Assembly (NCBI RefSeq): GCF_947179165.1
Contig: NC_077239.1
Coordinates: 21,545,134 to 21,609,133 of the forward strand
From: Solanum dulcamara
Taxonomy: Eukaryota; Streptophyta; Magnoliopsida; Solanales; Solanaceae
Length of the DNA: 64,000 bases
Reading direction: 5' to 3'
Shown here: piece after piece, positions 33,647 through 45,409 of the stretch
Position numbering within the stretch: position 1 is the first letter of the stretch
How the letters are laid out: each line of letters begins with the position of its first letter
Notes under the pieces: generated by a model
The model's database searches: none
Told to the model about the DNA's origin: nothing
What the model saw: the letters and a program-made list of their open reading frames with translations, nothing else
Position numbers and translations under genes: made by a program

Positions 33647-35877
33647 TAAGACCCCGTAAGTGGGAAAGTTGAAACCAAGGAGTAAATTCTCAGACTTTTG
33701 AACCTATCAAGGTGAGCGAGTCCCTCTATGGATTGTAGATATATTTATGGCTAGTAAAGTTGAGTCTTAGACTGACGTTCGAACAAAAGTTAAAGTTTCC
33801 CTAAAGAGAGGTTTTACGGCTTATCAGGGCGAGTCTTCCTCAAGATGACGGCTCATAGAAACTCCTCGTAAGCTAAGTTCAGAGGTTAAGTTTCAAGGAT
33901 GCCTCAGGGCCAAGTCTACAAACTTGTAGGATGGGTCGTAAAGACCACCCATCACAAAACTTTAGAGAGTTGTATTTTGCAGGCTTTTAGGACCTGCAGG
34001 ATGAGCCCAAAAGATGGGTCATTTATTTGAAAATAAGTCGTAAACCCTGCCCATTCCAAAACTTCAGAGACTATTTTTAGACGCATTTATCAGACCTGCA
34101 GGATGAGTCATTTAGATGGCTCGTTGTTGCCAAGATGGCCCGTATAAAGCAGTCCATAGGGTCAACTTTCAAAGTTTAGTGAACGACAATTGTGTCTTTT
34201 CCCAAGATCGATTCAATGAACCTATACACTTTTATGGCAAAGTTCAAAGTTTATTAATACTCTATTCTTCAAAATCCCCTCCTATTCAATTCATTCTCTC
34301 AAAATTCTCAAGGAAAGGACTTACAAGGTTTCTCAAGGTTTCTTTGGAAATTCAAGCTAGGGTTTCTAGATTTCTTCAAGGCTCTTCATCAATTCTTAGT
34401 GAATTCAAGCAAGGTATGTGGGAATTGATTCATGGTCCCTTTTTACCCATGAAGTCCCAAATACTTTTCAAGTTTTAATTCAATTTACAATTGATTATGA
34501 ACTCTAGTTTTGATGAATTGCATTGGGATGATTAGATTTCATTTTCAAATATTATCAATGATCTTTATATGTATGTTCTTATATGAATTGTATGATTTCA
34601 AGTAGAATTATAGATTCCCATTCATAAAGCAATATTTTCAAACTAAGATTATTATATAAAGATAATTTTATGAGTTAATCATTAGTTAAATGATTTATAA
34701 AGATAGTTTTCAATAAGTTACAGCTGAGATTCTAATTTTAAAAGTTAATGATTTAGATGATGATCAGAGTAAAAACATTAGATGGTTTAAGATGGTGATA
34801 AGGACAATTCTCACAGAAGTTCTAGATTCTTATGAATGACCAAGTTAGATGATATATTCATATTTTAAAGCTGGATTCATAGGCAGTTACTAGCTTTCCT
34901 TACTATGTTATAATTATGTTTTGTGATTTTCCTTGGGATATTGACTAAGCACCGAGAGGACTTATTGATGGGGTTCGGTCAGATAACAAGGTTTGTTATA
35001 CAAGAGAATCCTAGTAGAAACCTAAAGTCTGAAACTATGTTCCCACATAGGTTGCCTTCATGGCCTAGCTAGTGGATCCGCATAGCTTAGTCGAGTTGAG
35101 TTGAGTTATCTTGGAATATGCCTTGGCAAGGTAGCCTCTCCTGTTTTGATGTAGGAGTCATCGATCTGTATCAATGCAGGAGTCATTAGAGTACATATAG
35201 TAGCTCCCATGTTCTCAATTTCTGATTAACGGTCTTATCCCATACAAGTTCAAGTTCAAGTTAAACTATGAGGTGTCAAATTATGAGTTGAAAGTTGAAG
35301 TTTTATGACCTGCATTTACCAAGACTTTCTTATGTTATTAATTGATTTTAAGCTATACTCATGTTCACTATAACTGGTCATGCATCTTATGGCATATTAA
35401 TGCGTTCTTTTACTTGTTCATGCATATCTTACATACTTAGTACATTCAAATATACTAACGTATATTTTGCCTACATTGTCTCATAATAAATGGCCGAACG
35501 ACACTCAGGACTACCATGCTCGTGGCTAGAGTTTTCTATAGATTTCTAAGGAGATGGTGAATCCTCATTCTATGGAGGAGAAGACTTTTAGTCATGTTAC
35601 TATTGTTAGAAATTTTTTATATTGTTAGAGTGAGCTAGAAGGTTGTCCTAAGCCCCCACCAAAGGTTAAACTAGAGGAATGTTTAGACGCTGTATGGTGT
35701 AGTCCCTTCGGATATCTATTGTATTGATTTCCCTTAGCCCTATTCCCCACGTATGATTACTTTTGCTTATATTGTTCTTTACCTTATGTATGCTATGTAT
35801 GATAAGAATGTTTATGGTTGGGGTAACTCGCATCCCGATCACCGTGTTACAGCTAGGCCCTTGGTCGGATAGTGACA
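33647..35877 (+). repeat. Element D, 3' LTR (2231 bp)
   Basis: It starts TGTAAGACCCC at 33647 and ends GGATAGTGACA at 35877. U3 (33700-34160) carries repeated GACCTGCAGGATGAG-type words. The typical R-region words (GGAGTCATCG..., CTTGGCAAGGTAG near 35130) and the end block TACAGCTAGGCCC are present. The frame 34116-34478 (120 codons) lies inside and is not credited as a gene. Confidence 0.82.
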
Positions 35878-36300
35878 AATATCTTCTAGAGTCATTAAGT
35901 ATTTCTACTCTTGTTTGTGAGTCCATTCTTTAGAAGAGAGTCTATCGATATTATATAGTTTCCATATATCATAAATATACCTCACCTGACTTGGTTGAGT
36001 TAGATATGGTAGATTTTGATGTCATTCAAGATATGGACTGACTTTATGCTTGTTATGCCTAGGTTTATTGTAGAACTCAAATTGTTAAGTTCCAGTTTCA
36101 AAAGGAGCTAGTTATTGAGTGTAAGGGTAATTTAGTAATTCCAAAGGGTCACTTCCTATCATACCTTTGGCCAAAAAGTTAGTTTTGAAAGGGTGCATCT
36201 ACCATTTAGTTCGAGTTAAAGATGATACCGTGGAGATACTATCCGTTCAGTCAATTCCAATTGTGAATGAGTTTCCAGAAGTCTTTCTCGACCATCTACC
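35878..36300 (+). pseudogene. Element J, protease C-terminal part
   Basis: Broken plus frames read LSISTLVCESIL, KRVYR (first codons directly after the D LTR), then DLVELDMVDFDVIQDMD and VYCRTQIVKFQF. The active site itself lies upstream and is lost. The frame 36167-36409 begins AKKLVLKGCIYHLVRVKDD, then IPIVNEFPEVFLDHLP, the linker to RT. Confidence 0.78.
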
Positions 36301-37182
36301 TAGAGTCCCTTCTGGAAGGGAGATAGACTTTAGGATAGATGTCTTTCCAAATACCCAACTTACCTCTATTTCGCTATATAGAATAGCTCCAGCTCAGTTA
36401 AAAGAGTAAAATAAGCAATTGAAAGATCTCTTAGATAAGGGATTCATCATTCTGAGTGTCTCACCTTTGGGTTCTCTTGTCCTATTCATGCGAAAGAAAG
36501 ATTGTTCTCTTAGTATATGTATTGACTATCATCAGTTGAACAAGGTCACCATAAAGAATAAGTATTCTCTTCCCAAGATTGATGACTTGTTCGACTAACT
36601 TCAGGATGCCAATTATTTCTCAAAGATAGACCTCAGATCCTGCTATCATCAATTGAATGTGAAAGAAAATAAATTCCCAAAGACATCCTTCAAAACTTGT
36701 TACGGTGACTATGAGTTTCTTGTTATGTACTTTAGTTTGACCAAAACTACTGCAGCATTCATGGATCTAATAAACAAAGTGTTTAAATGGTATCTGGACA
36801 TGAATGTTATTGTGTTTTTAGATGATATTTTGATCTACCCCAAAAATGTGGAAAATATGCCAACAATCTCATAATTGTCCTCCAAACTCTCAAAGATCGA
36901 GAGTTATATGCTATGTTTTTGAAGTGTGAATTTTTTCTTGCATCTGTGGCACTCTTAAGCCATATTTTATTTGGTAAAGGTATCAGACTGTATTCGCAGA
37001 AGATAGAACAGTTTAGAATTGGCCCAAATCCACATCCCTGACCAACCTAAGAAGTTTCTTAGGTTTGGCTAGTTCTTAGAAAAGGTTTATGGAGGGGTTC
37101 TCATCTATATCATCTCCATTGACCAAGTTGACCCAGAAATTGACTAAATTTCAATTGTCTAAAACGTGTGAAAGAAGATTTC
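36301..37182 (+). pseudogene. Element J, reverse transcriptase
   Basis: Blocks in order: DVFPNTQLTSISLYRIAP, LLDKGFI, LFMRKKD and [51 protein letters not shown] and VIVFLDDILIYPKN (Asp pair kept, about 36808-36850). The thumb is frameshifted. The last words (LTKLTQKLTKF-like) end at 37180, where RNase H should start and the E LTR begins. Stops near 36406 and 36596 interrupt it. Confidence 0.82.
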
Positions 37183-37952
37183 TATCATGACCTGACCTAG
37201 AGCCTTATGGTAAGCGATGAAAACCCCATAGGGCATACACAAGGTAAAGTAATGTGGATATAACATCGAAAGAGTCTAAATTATGAATCACAGAAGTATA
37301 GGAGTTTCACAACATCAACTTTACATCAATTGTCCAACGAATGCCTCTACAAACAAGAAGGGTGGGGGCTAAGATATTTCATTGGCTCACCCTCAACATA
37401 AATGAATAAAAGTCTTTTAAAGAAATAACCAACTCATAACTAGCCCTAGATAGATGAGAACTCACCAAAACTCCACCAAATGAACGCCCAACTAGCCACA
37501 TGTAAAAATGTGATCCTCAACCCCTACATTATGAGACAATGTAGGCAACAATATGCATTTGTACATAGTAATGTACTAAGTATGTGGACATGCCATGCAA
37601 TGTAAATCATAGGATGCAACGATCAACTAACGTACATACTAAAGAGGATAAGAAAAGTAATGAAAAAAACCATAATGATCAAGGCATTTAAAGGACATAG
37701 TCAGAATAATAAAAGAACATAAGAAAAGTATACATATGCGGGTTGGAACCATTACCGACAATAAGACAATGCGAGCTATAACATGAAATTCAGATATCTT
37801 CGCACACAACAGAAAAAGAGGAATCTACTAACCAAGGTAGACTCTACCCCACTAGATGGATCATGTACATATGCTATATTTGGATCCACTGGGTAGGACA
37901 TAAGGTAAATCCTATGGTGGGACGTATTTATGAGATAATAGAATTTATATAA

Positions 37953-40900
37953 TGTCATGACCCAACCCCGTAGGCTGCGATTGGGGTCTGACCTGGACCC
38001 TCGTATACATATTTGTCAACTGTAGTCAAATTGAACTATGAGTAAAGCGATATTAGTCACAAAAACCCCAATGAGTTAAAACATTTTCGTGTACGTATGG
38101 CCTCTTTCATTCATATCGTATCATGAAAGAGAATGCAAGCCGACAAGACTGCCATAACATAAAAACATTTACAATGTGCCGTATAGGCACATTCGAAATA
38201 AACTCATGAACAACCCACACATACATATCTACAGACCACTAAGAATAGGAATGACAACATATGGCGGGACAGGGCCCCCGTCGTACCCCTGTGTAACCAA
38301 ATATATACATTGGTGGTTTGGTACCAAAACTTGGCTCCAAATCAATGGAGCTTCTTATAAACTTGCTGAGTGGAATCCTAAGCTAGTGGACTCCCAAAAT
38401 CTATATTGTACCTGCGGGCATAAAACGCAGCCCCTCAAAGAAAGGAGGGTCAGTACGATACATGTACTGAGTATATAAGCATAACATAACTGAGATAACA
38501 ACTGAAATAGGGATGCAGGAAACCAAGTATTACATTTAATAGGGTACTGTACCTGCATCTCATAAAATAAAGTCATGTATACCATTATCACGTACCGTAT
38601 CCGGCCCACTCGGAGACCCGATGTTACAAACATATCATCTATCATGATAGGTATATATATGCCATTAACACTGTGGGACGTACAGTCCGATCCCTGTATA
38701 TAGAAAGTACATGCCGAGGAACGACGACCCGATCCATGTATCATATAATAATGCCAAGAAATGACGGTCCGATCTATATATCGTATAACAATGCTGAGGT
38801 ACGATGGCCTGATCTGTGTAATACATAATAATGCCGAGGTACGATGGCCCGATCCGTATAATGCATAATCTGTCGTGGAACGTACGAACCGATCCTTACA
38901 TAGCAAAATGTGCCAAGGTACGTTCGGCCCAATCCATATATATATTATAATGCATATGTGTGCCCGTAAAACTCTGTGACATATCAAATATCCCTCAACC
39001 ATTATCGTAAAGTATGCCCAAGAACCCCCAGGTTTAGGAGCTTACACATCCAATCACTATTCAGCCTATAGAAGGCTCGAGGGTCGTAGTTTAACTACTT
39101 TAAGACGCTTAGCATTTAGGAGTGAACTCGAGTCACAAGTTATACTCAGAACTTACAACTGGAAATACCTCTACACTCAAATCATATCTCATTTCATTTA
39201 CATTAAGATGTACCATAAGAAAGAAGCGGTAGGCTCTACATATATTACCTTTTATCATATAGAAGCCTTAAAAGGCGATAACTCACCTATTATAGGAGTT
39301 CTACCATCACGAAGTGGATAAGAATTATGAACTGTACTCGAAGCTTCATGAATGGAATTATTCCCATGTTTCATACATAAACCCTTCATAACTTATACCT
39401 AATACATGCCAAAAGAAGAGGGAGGATAAGCTTTACATACACTACTTTTCAGCATATAGAAGACTTACAAGTCCATAACTCAACTATCGCAGGAGTTCTA
39501 ATATCGAAAAGTGAATAAGATTGATGAACCATACTCGGGGTTCTATGAATGGAATTATTCTCATATTACATACACAATTCACTTAAGACTAGGACATGCC
39601 AAAAGAAAGCTTCACATACCTTGTTTGAATCATTCCTTATCATGCTTGCCTCGCCGTCCTTTGAACCTATTCAACATGAAAGTAGTATGAATATCAACCC
39701 CTTTTACTTTCCAGCACCCTAGGTTACATCTTAGTATTAATGGAATCTATTTCCTTAGTCGTTTTCCCGACTAGTTCTGTTATTCGCTAAGGCGTCGTCG
39801 AAAATTGGGCAGCACCTCCCCTATAATGTGCCCTATCCAAATTTTCAATTAGGTCCCTAATACCTAAATCCAACCAACAACAACAACCTGCAGCAATTCA
39901 CACCAACAATATACAACATAAACTCCAAATGACTTATTCAAAAATGCGGTAGCACAATAGGGCGTCTAGCCTTTATTTTGTAACGCTTTTCATTATACGC
40001 AACGAGGGGTCGTGTGGCAGAAAATAGAAGCATCCACACCCCTTTTAGAACACGTTTAGGCCCTGCAACAATACATTACACCCCTGCAGCAACAACTTAC
40101 AAGAACGACACTTTATTTCGACGACAATTCACTTCTAGCGACTCCAATTTAGTTTATTTCGGGCATCAAACATAGTTATCATATTTTCACATTTCCAAAC
40201 ACTTACACAACGTATAATACCCTCTATAACAACACCATAAACTCCAATTTAAAAGTAAAGGCCTTACCTTACGTTAAACTTGTCAAACTCGCCAAAACTA
40301 TCAAAATGCGAAATCTGGACAGCCCACTGTCTTATATTGTCTCTTAGTTTCGGAGGGGTAATTGAGGGAAACAGGATTTGTGGCCTCAGTGAAAGTTATA
40401 TACATGTGTATCAAGGTCGTAAAAAATTTTGAATTACCCCTACAGCAATTTTGTACAAAAATATATGCCCAAAATACTTACAGCTGTCCGTGTAGGATTT
40501 CAAAAACAAAATCTGGGCAGTACCTCCTCTACACTTCATCACCCTTTTTCATGATGCTAAAAGCAAAATAGGATTTAAAAGTATAAATAAAAGTTATATA
40601 CCTATGAAATACCTTTCCAAAACATATTGAATCACTCAAAACTAAGCTATACACAAGAAGTTATACCAATATTACTAACAACTGTCCCCTCCCAAAATGG
40701 GTCTGTTCCCTAGCGTTTTCTCTTTACGTTTCTCTTAGTTTTCCAAGTGAAGAACTGAAAATATGGTTCCGTAGGCATCTTAATATACATATATACACCT
40801 CCACGTAATTGAGGAACACCGTAGATAATTAATTCACGGAAGAAAAGTGAAGAACTTACCTTAATTTCCTCCAATTTGTGGCTGATGTTGTGAGCTCTCT

Positions 40901-41555
40901 TTCTCTCACGTTTATCTCTATAATTTGGCTGATTTTTGGACTCCAAATGACTTAAGAGTCATTACCATACATATATAGGGTCCCTTAGGAAGTGACATGT
41001 GTCATCCCCTAAGGGTGACACGTGTCAAACCCTTATTGGGCCACGGATCCATGCTTTCAAGGAGGGGCTGCCACGTGTCCTTGTGGGCCCCACCTCCAAA
41101 GTAGGTGGGTCACCTTCTTGACCCTAAGTAGGTGGGTCACCTGCTTGCTTGAGGTGCTGCCACATGTCACTCCTCCATTGGCTTCCATGTGTCGTCTTTT
41201 CCCCTTCCTCGTGGGTTCGTAATCTCGTCTTATTTTAGGAGCCTATGTAATCCATGCTACGTAATCTTGGTATGTCCTTAAGCAACTCAAGTATTTAAGA
41301 CGTATAAGTTGGTAGCTTATGTAGGTAAATCGAGTCCTACGACTCATTTCTCGGCCTTCAACTCCTTTCGAATTTTTATAACCCTATTTCCAATCTTCTT
41401 TATTATGAAGAATTTCGTTCTCCTTTCCTTGGAGTTATTTGATAGCATTATAAACGATCCGACTCACATAACGATTTTTAAGAAACTTAAGAGCTTTCCC
41501 AGAAACTTGAGAAGCTTAAGAAGCATTCTAAGGTACCAAAGTACGGGTTGTAACA
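37953..41555 (-). mobile_element. Complete solo LTR of the long-LTR family (3603 bp)
   Basis: Ends are TGTCATGACC at 37953 and GGTTGTAACA at 41555 in plus view (TG...CA on both strands). They are flanked by perfect 5-bp duplications TATAA (37948-37952, 41556-41560). No internal region is present, so it arose by LTR-LTR recombination. Orientation is minus: its U3, with CACGTG boxes and paired GGTGGGTCACC words, is at 40980-41200, a TATATA box near 40970, and its end matches the LTR ends at 54854 and 60633. It carries a 40-bp tandem repeat at 38675-38958. Confidence 0.9.
38675..38958 (-). repeat. About seven copies of a 40-bp minisatellite in the solo LTR
   Basis: Copies start near 38675, 38716, 38756, 38796, 38836, 38875 and 38915, each built on GAGGTACGATGGCCCGATC followed by an AT-rich half. 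Copies differ by several bases. The related LTRs at 54150 and 59930 show at most one or two such units. The 215-codon antisense frame at 38355-39002 is produced by this repeat and is not a gene. Confidence 0.8.
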
Positions 41556-43059
41556 TATAAGGACCCCGTAAGTTGATTCCCCACCTCAAGTTATCATTCT
41601 GTGCTAAGTCAAGTCCCACGAAATACATAACCATACTTAACATATATCATAAATATGTTCATACACTGCATAATTCATAGATTAGCTCATTTTTATGTCA
41701 TACTTTCAATGCGAGTATAACTCTTTCAGCATCACAGTGTTGTTCTTGCATAATTTATGTCATTAGGTTCCTAGGTGACCAATTAAGGATCCTAAGTCAC
41801 CTTTCTTTATAATGTGCATGGAATTCATAAATTGAACATAATTTTAATCCATGATCATAATTCATACTTGTATTTAAGGTAAAACTTAAATATATAATAA
41901 ATTTAATTGAAAATATGATCATGATTCACGTAAATCACCATTGAAAATAACTTCATGCATACGAATTCTTAATTCAACTTGAAATCATGCTATTAATATA
42001 AAATCCTACTTATAATGATTGTTGATAACAATTAAAAATGTAATTGAAGCAACCCAACACAATTCATCAAAATTAGATTTTAAAGATAATGAAATTTCAT
42101 AAGATTTTTTAGAAATACCTTGGGACTCCATGGGTGAAATGAACCCATGCATTAATCCCCACATACCTTGGAAAAATTTACTTATAATTAAAGAGGAACC
42201 TTGATAAACTTGAAACCCTAGCTTGAATTTGTAGGAGAAGCTTGAGAAAGAATTTAGTCGTGCGTTAGAAAAATTTTGAATGATGAATTTAATAGGAAGG
42301 GCATTTGAAGAATTGGGTTAATATAAGCTCTGAACTTTTCCATAAAAGTGTCTAGGTTCATTGAACCTAACATGGGAAAGGATTGAAATAGAACTTTGGA
42401 CTTACGGATTGGACTCTACGAGTCGTCGTCTTGCAGTTTTTGGGAAAACCCATGAAAATAATTTCTTTGAATATGCATAAGACTCGTGGTTACGAGTTGT
42501 CATCCATTCTATGACTAATCCTATGGAGTCGTATAGTGGGTTCTGAAGCTCAATAGTTGCAGGTGTTCTGACCATGCACTATGAATGGCTACTACGAGTC
42601 GCTAAATGACTCATAGACCTACATACTTTACTGATCAAAGTTTCTATCCATAAACATACTTTCATGCGTCACTTGTACGACTTGTAAAGGTCCCTACGAG
42701 TCAACAGACACTCGTAATCTTGGGGACTGCCCAAATTTCCTTGAGTTTTCTTTTGTCCCACTTTTGAACTTCTGGGGTCTTATAGTATCTCCCCCTTAGG
42801 AACATTCATCCTCGAATAACATCTAATTAGCATGAAACTGAAATGGAACGAGAACTATAAATGCAACATGAATACGATTATACATAGCGAAGCATAAACC
42901 ATGAGATTTCCCACTTAATGTAAATCATGACTTTTAAACCAACTTCATGAACATGCATACATATGAAAGACATACTAAACTAAAACATGGAATTTTAATC
43001 TCTTTGATCATGAACAACATAGCACCTTGGAATTAAGTAGAAGTAAGGAGATACAAATA

Positions 43060-43800
43060 ATACTTCATCATGTCTGCTTCCACTTCCCATGTAGCACTCT
43101 CTACTTGTTGATTTTTCCACAACACCTTAATGGAAGAAATCTCTTTATTCCTTTATCTCTTCACTTGTCGGTCTAAAATTTCTACCGGAACCTCCTCATA
43201 AGTCAAATTATCTTCAACATTCACATTCTCCAATGGCACAATAGAGTTTGGATCAACCACAAACATTCTCAACATAGACACTTGAAATACTAGATGAACC
43301 ATAGCTAATTCGAAAAGGAAATCTTGCTCACATGCCATTTTTCCAATACGCTTCACTATCCTATAAGGTCCAACATATCTAGGACTCAATTTGCCCTTCT
43401 TACCAAAATGCATTACACCCCTCATGGGTGAAATCTTCAAATAGACCGAATCATCCACCTCAAATTCAAGCTCTTTCCTTCTAATGTCCGAATAAGACTT
43501 TTGATGGATTTGGTCCATCTTCAATATTTCTCTCATGATCCTTACTTTGTCCATTGTATCAATTACAAAATTGTGAAAAATCATTTCCATCTCGCCCACT
43601 TCAAACCATACCATCGAAGATCTACGTCTTCCATATAATGCTTCAAAAGGAGGTATTTGGATGCTAGAGTGATAATTATTATTGTAGGAAAACTCAATCA
43701 ATGGAAAATGCTCATCCCAACTTCCTTTATGATAAATCACACATGCCCTTAACATGTCCTCCAAAGTTTGAATTGTTTTTTCAGCTTGTCCATCAGTTTG
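43060..43800 (-). pseudogene. Element E, integrase C-terminal half and chromodomain
   Basis: A 203-codon frame (43764-43153), the best-kept piece of this part: MEDMLRACVIYHKGSWDEH, FSYNNNYHSSIQIPPFEALYG, RKELEFEVDDSVYL, GKKGKLSPRYVGPYRIVKRIG (GPY module, cited as separate words), VHLVFQVSMLRMFVVDPNS and DNLTYEEVPVEILDRQVKR. The chromodomain end with SLLPM- and WEVEADMMKYY-type words lies at 43150-43060 after a stop. Confidence 0.85.
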
Positions 43801-44370
43801 AGGATGAAAATCGTGCTTAGCCTGACTTTCTTACCAAGACCTTTTTGAAACAACCTCCAAAAATATGAAATGAATTAAGTACCTCTATCCTATATAATAT
43901 AGAAGGGAACACCATAATGTTTTACCAACTCTTGAATGTACAACTTAGTATAGTCTTCGGCACCATAAGAAGTCTTCACTGGTAGAAAATGTTCTGACTA
44001 ACTCATTTGATCCACAACTACCCAAATAGAATCATACTGCTTCTTAGTAAGAGGCAAACCCAATACAAATCCATGTTCACATATTCACACTTCCAAGTAG
44101 AGATCTCAATGTCTTGAACTAAACCTCCTAATTTTTTATGGTCAAATTTAACTTGTTGACAATTGGACACTTAGCCATGAACTCCGCTATATCCTTCTTA
44201 ATTCCATTCCACCAATACAGTTCTCTAAAACCATGATACATCTTGGTGGATCCGTGATGGATCAAATACCAAGAACTATCAAAATCAGTTAACTTCAAAT
44301 CTTTTAACCCATCAACATTTGGAACACACAAATGACATTGGTAGCGAAATGGTCAATCTCCCTCTTAGGA
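43801..44370 (-). pseudogene. Element E, integrase N-terminal half
   Basis: The frame 44331-44128 holds CVPNVDGLKDL, the zinc finger with SSWYLIHHGSTKMYHGFRELYWWNG and FMAKCPIVNK (the second Cys of CxxC replaced by Val). The core at 44100-43800 is in broken frames, with the first Asp region near 44070 and an ISDRG-like region near 43890 decayed to IYRIE-like words. Confidence 0.75.
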
Positions 44371-45000
44371 GAAAGCCTCAATGGCTTTTTCATCAACTGG
44401 CTCCTTCAATTAAACAAAAACCTTATCATGGTCATGTTTGGCCATAACATCTGTCATAAGAGATGAGTCTGAATCATTATGCAAAAGAACAACTAAACGC
44501 ACACCTTAATGTGTCAATATATGAACATATTTAACCAACTTCTTCTTTTCTTCCTCAACAAAAACAACATTATTTATGGACAACTCACTAAGAGCATCGG
44601 ACAGAACATTTGCCTTACCCAGATGGTATAATACACTCATATCATAGACGTTTATAAGTTCAAGCCTTCTCCTTTATCCAAGGTTTAAATCCCTTTAGTT
44701 GAAAACATATTGCATTCTTTTATGGTCGTCAACACATAAGAATAAACCCCATAAAGATAATGATGCCAAATTTTCAAAGGAAATACAATCTCCCCATGTT
44801 CAGGATCATGGGTTGGATAGCTTCCTTCATGCACTTTAAGTTGCCTAGAGGTATATTCTATAATCTTGCCATTTTCCATGAAAACACAACCCAAACCAAC
44901 ACCTGAGGCATCACAATAAAAAATGAACTGATCCACACCTTCAGGTAATTTCAAAATTGGAGTCGACGTAAGATGATCCTTCAATATTTGGAAACTCTTC
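44371..45000 (-). pseudogene. Element E, RNase H and linker
   Basis: The frame 44984-44685 reads MKDHLTSTPILKLPEG, FYCDASGVGLGCVFM, YTSRQLKVHEGSYPTHDPE and [13 protein letters not shown]. The end YHLGKANVLSDALSELS-type words lie at 44650-44570 in another frame, then the linker. The catalytic Asp of CDAS is kept. Confidence 0.8.
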
Positions 45001-45405
45001 TCACATTCGTATGACTATTAAAACTACACTTTCTTTTGGGTCATCCTAGTCCAAGGTGAAGTAATAGAGGAGTACCCTTCAACAAACCCTCAATTATATC
45101 CGTCAAAACCTAAAAAACATTTAACATCCAAAAGCGACAATGATCTAGGATAATTCTTCACCTTCTCCATTTTCTTTAGACCAACCTAAATCCCATCACC
45201 GGACCCTACATCGCCAAGAAAGACCATTTACCTTAGCCAAAATTCACACTTACTAACCATGAAAAATAGTTTCTTATATCTCAACATTTGAAACATAATC
45301 CTCAAATTACCCATATGATCTTCCTCATTCTGGGAGTAAATTAAAATGTCATCAATAAACACAACCATAAGCATGTCTCAGTATGGCTACAAATACGATT
45401 CATTA
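45001..45405 (-). pseudogene. Element E, RT palm-thumb fragment
   Basis: The minus strand shows [18 protein letters not shown] (45369-45310, Asp pair kept) and KCEFWLR. A frameshift lies at about 45372. The thumb and connection follow with stops. RT upstream of this point is absent: at 45405 the sequence switches to the gag start of element F on the other strand. Confidence 0.78.
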
Positions 45406-45409
45406 TATC

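Larger units (their letters stand above)
31285..35877 (+). mobile_element. Chromovirus element D, 3' half
   Basis: Plus strand: end of RT, RNase H, integrase, chromodomain, polypurine tract and a complete 3' LTR. The 5' half was lost against the long-LTR fragment. The 3' LTR end (35877) is followed at once by protease coding sequence of element J, so D probably inserted in J. Stops and small deletions are scattered through the body. Confidence 0.8.
35878..37182 (+). mobile_element. Chromovirus element J, protease-RT segment
   Basis: Bounded left by the D LTR and right by the E LTR. It holds the protease from its middle through RT and into the start of RNase H. Both flanking elements appear to have inserted into J; the rest of J is not found in the window. 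It is a different subfamily from B and F. Confidence 0.75.
37183..42784 (-). repeat. Element E, 3' LTR, interrupted by a solo LTR
   Basis: Plus-strand view begins TATCATGACCTGACC (TG decayed) at 37183 and ends GGGTCTTATA at 42784. Subtracting the 3603-bp solo LTR and one 5-bp copy leaves about 1994 bp, the usual size of this family. The sequence on the two sides of the insert joins into the same block seen at 10790-10810 in the B LTR (TTATATAAGGACCCC). A purine tract follows at 42785-42800 on the minus strand. Confidence 0.85.
42785..45405 (-). mobile_element. Chromovirus element E, body
   Basis: Minus strand from 45405 down: RT palm, RNase H, integrase, chromodomain, noncoding region with CATGCATA-type motif (42950-42963), polypurine tract AAGGGGGAGATA (about 42795-42785). 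The 5' half is cut at 45405 where element F begins head-to-head. The gag piece at 52024-52489 has the same orientation and could be its displaced 5' end. Confidence 0.78.

Noticed and set aside
34116..34478. A 120-codon plus frame in the D LTR
   Set aside because: No family pattern; it sits across the U3-R part of an LTR and is not conserved in the other LTRs.
38355..39002. A 215-codon minus-strand open frame
   Set aside because: It lies wholly in the solo LTR and is kept open by the 40-bp minisatellite; no domain or codon pattern supports a gene.
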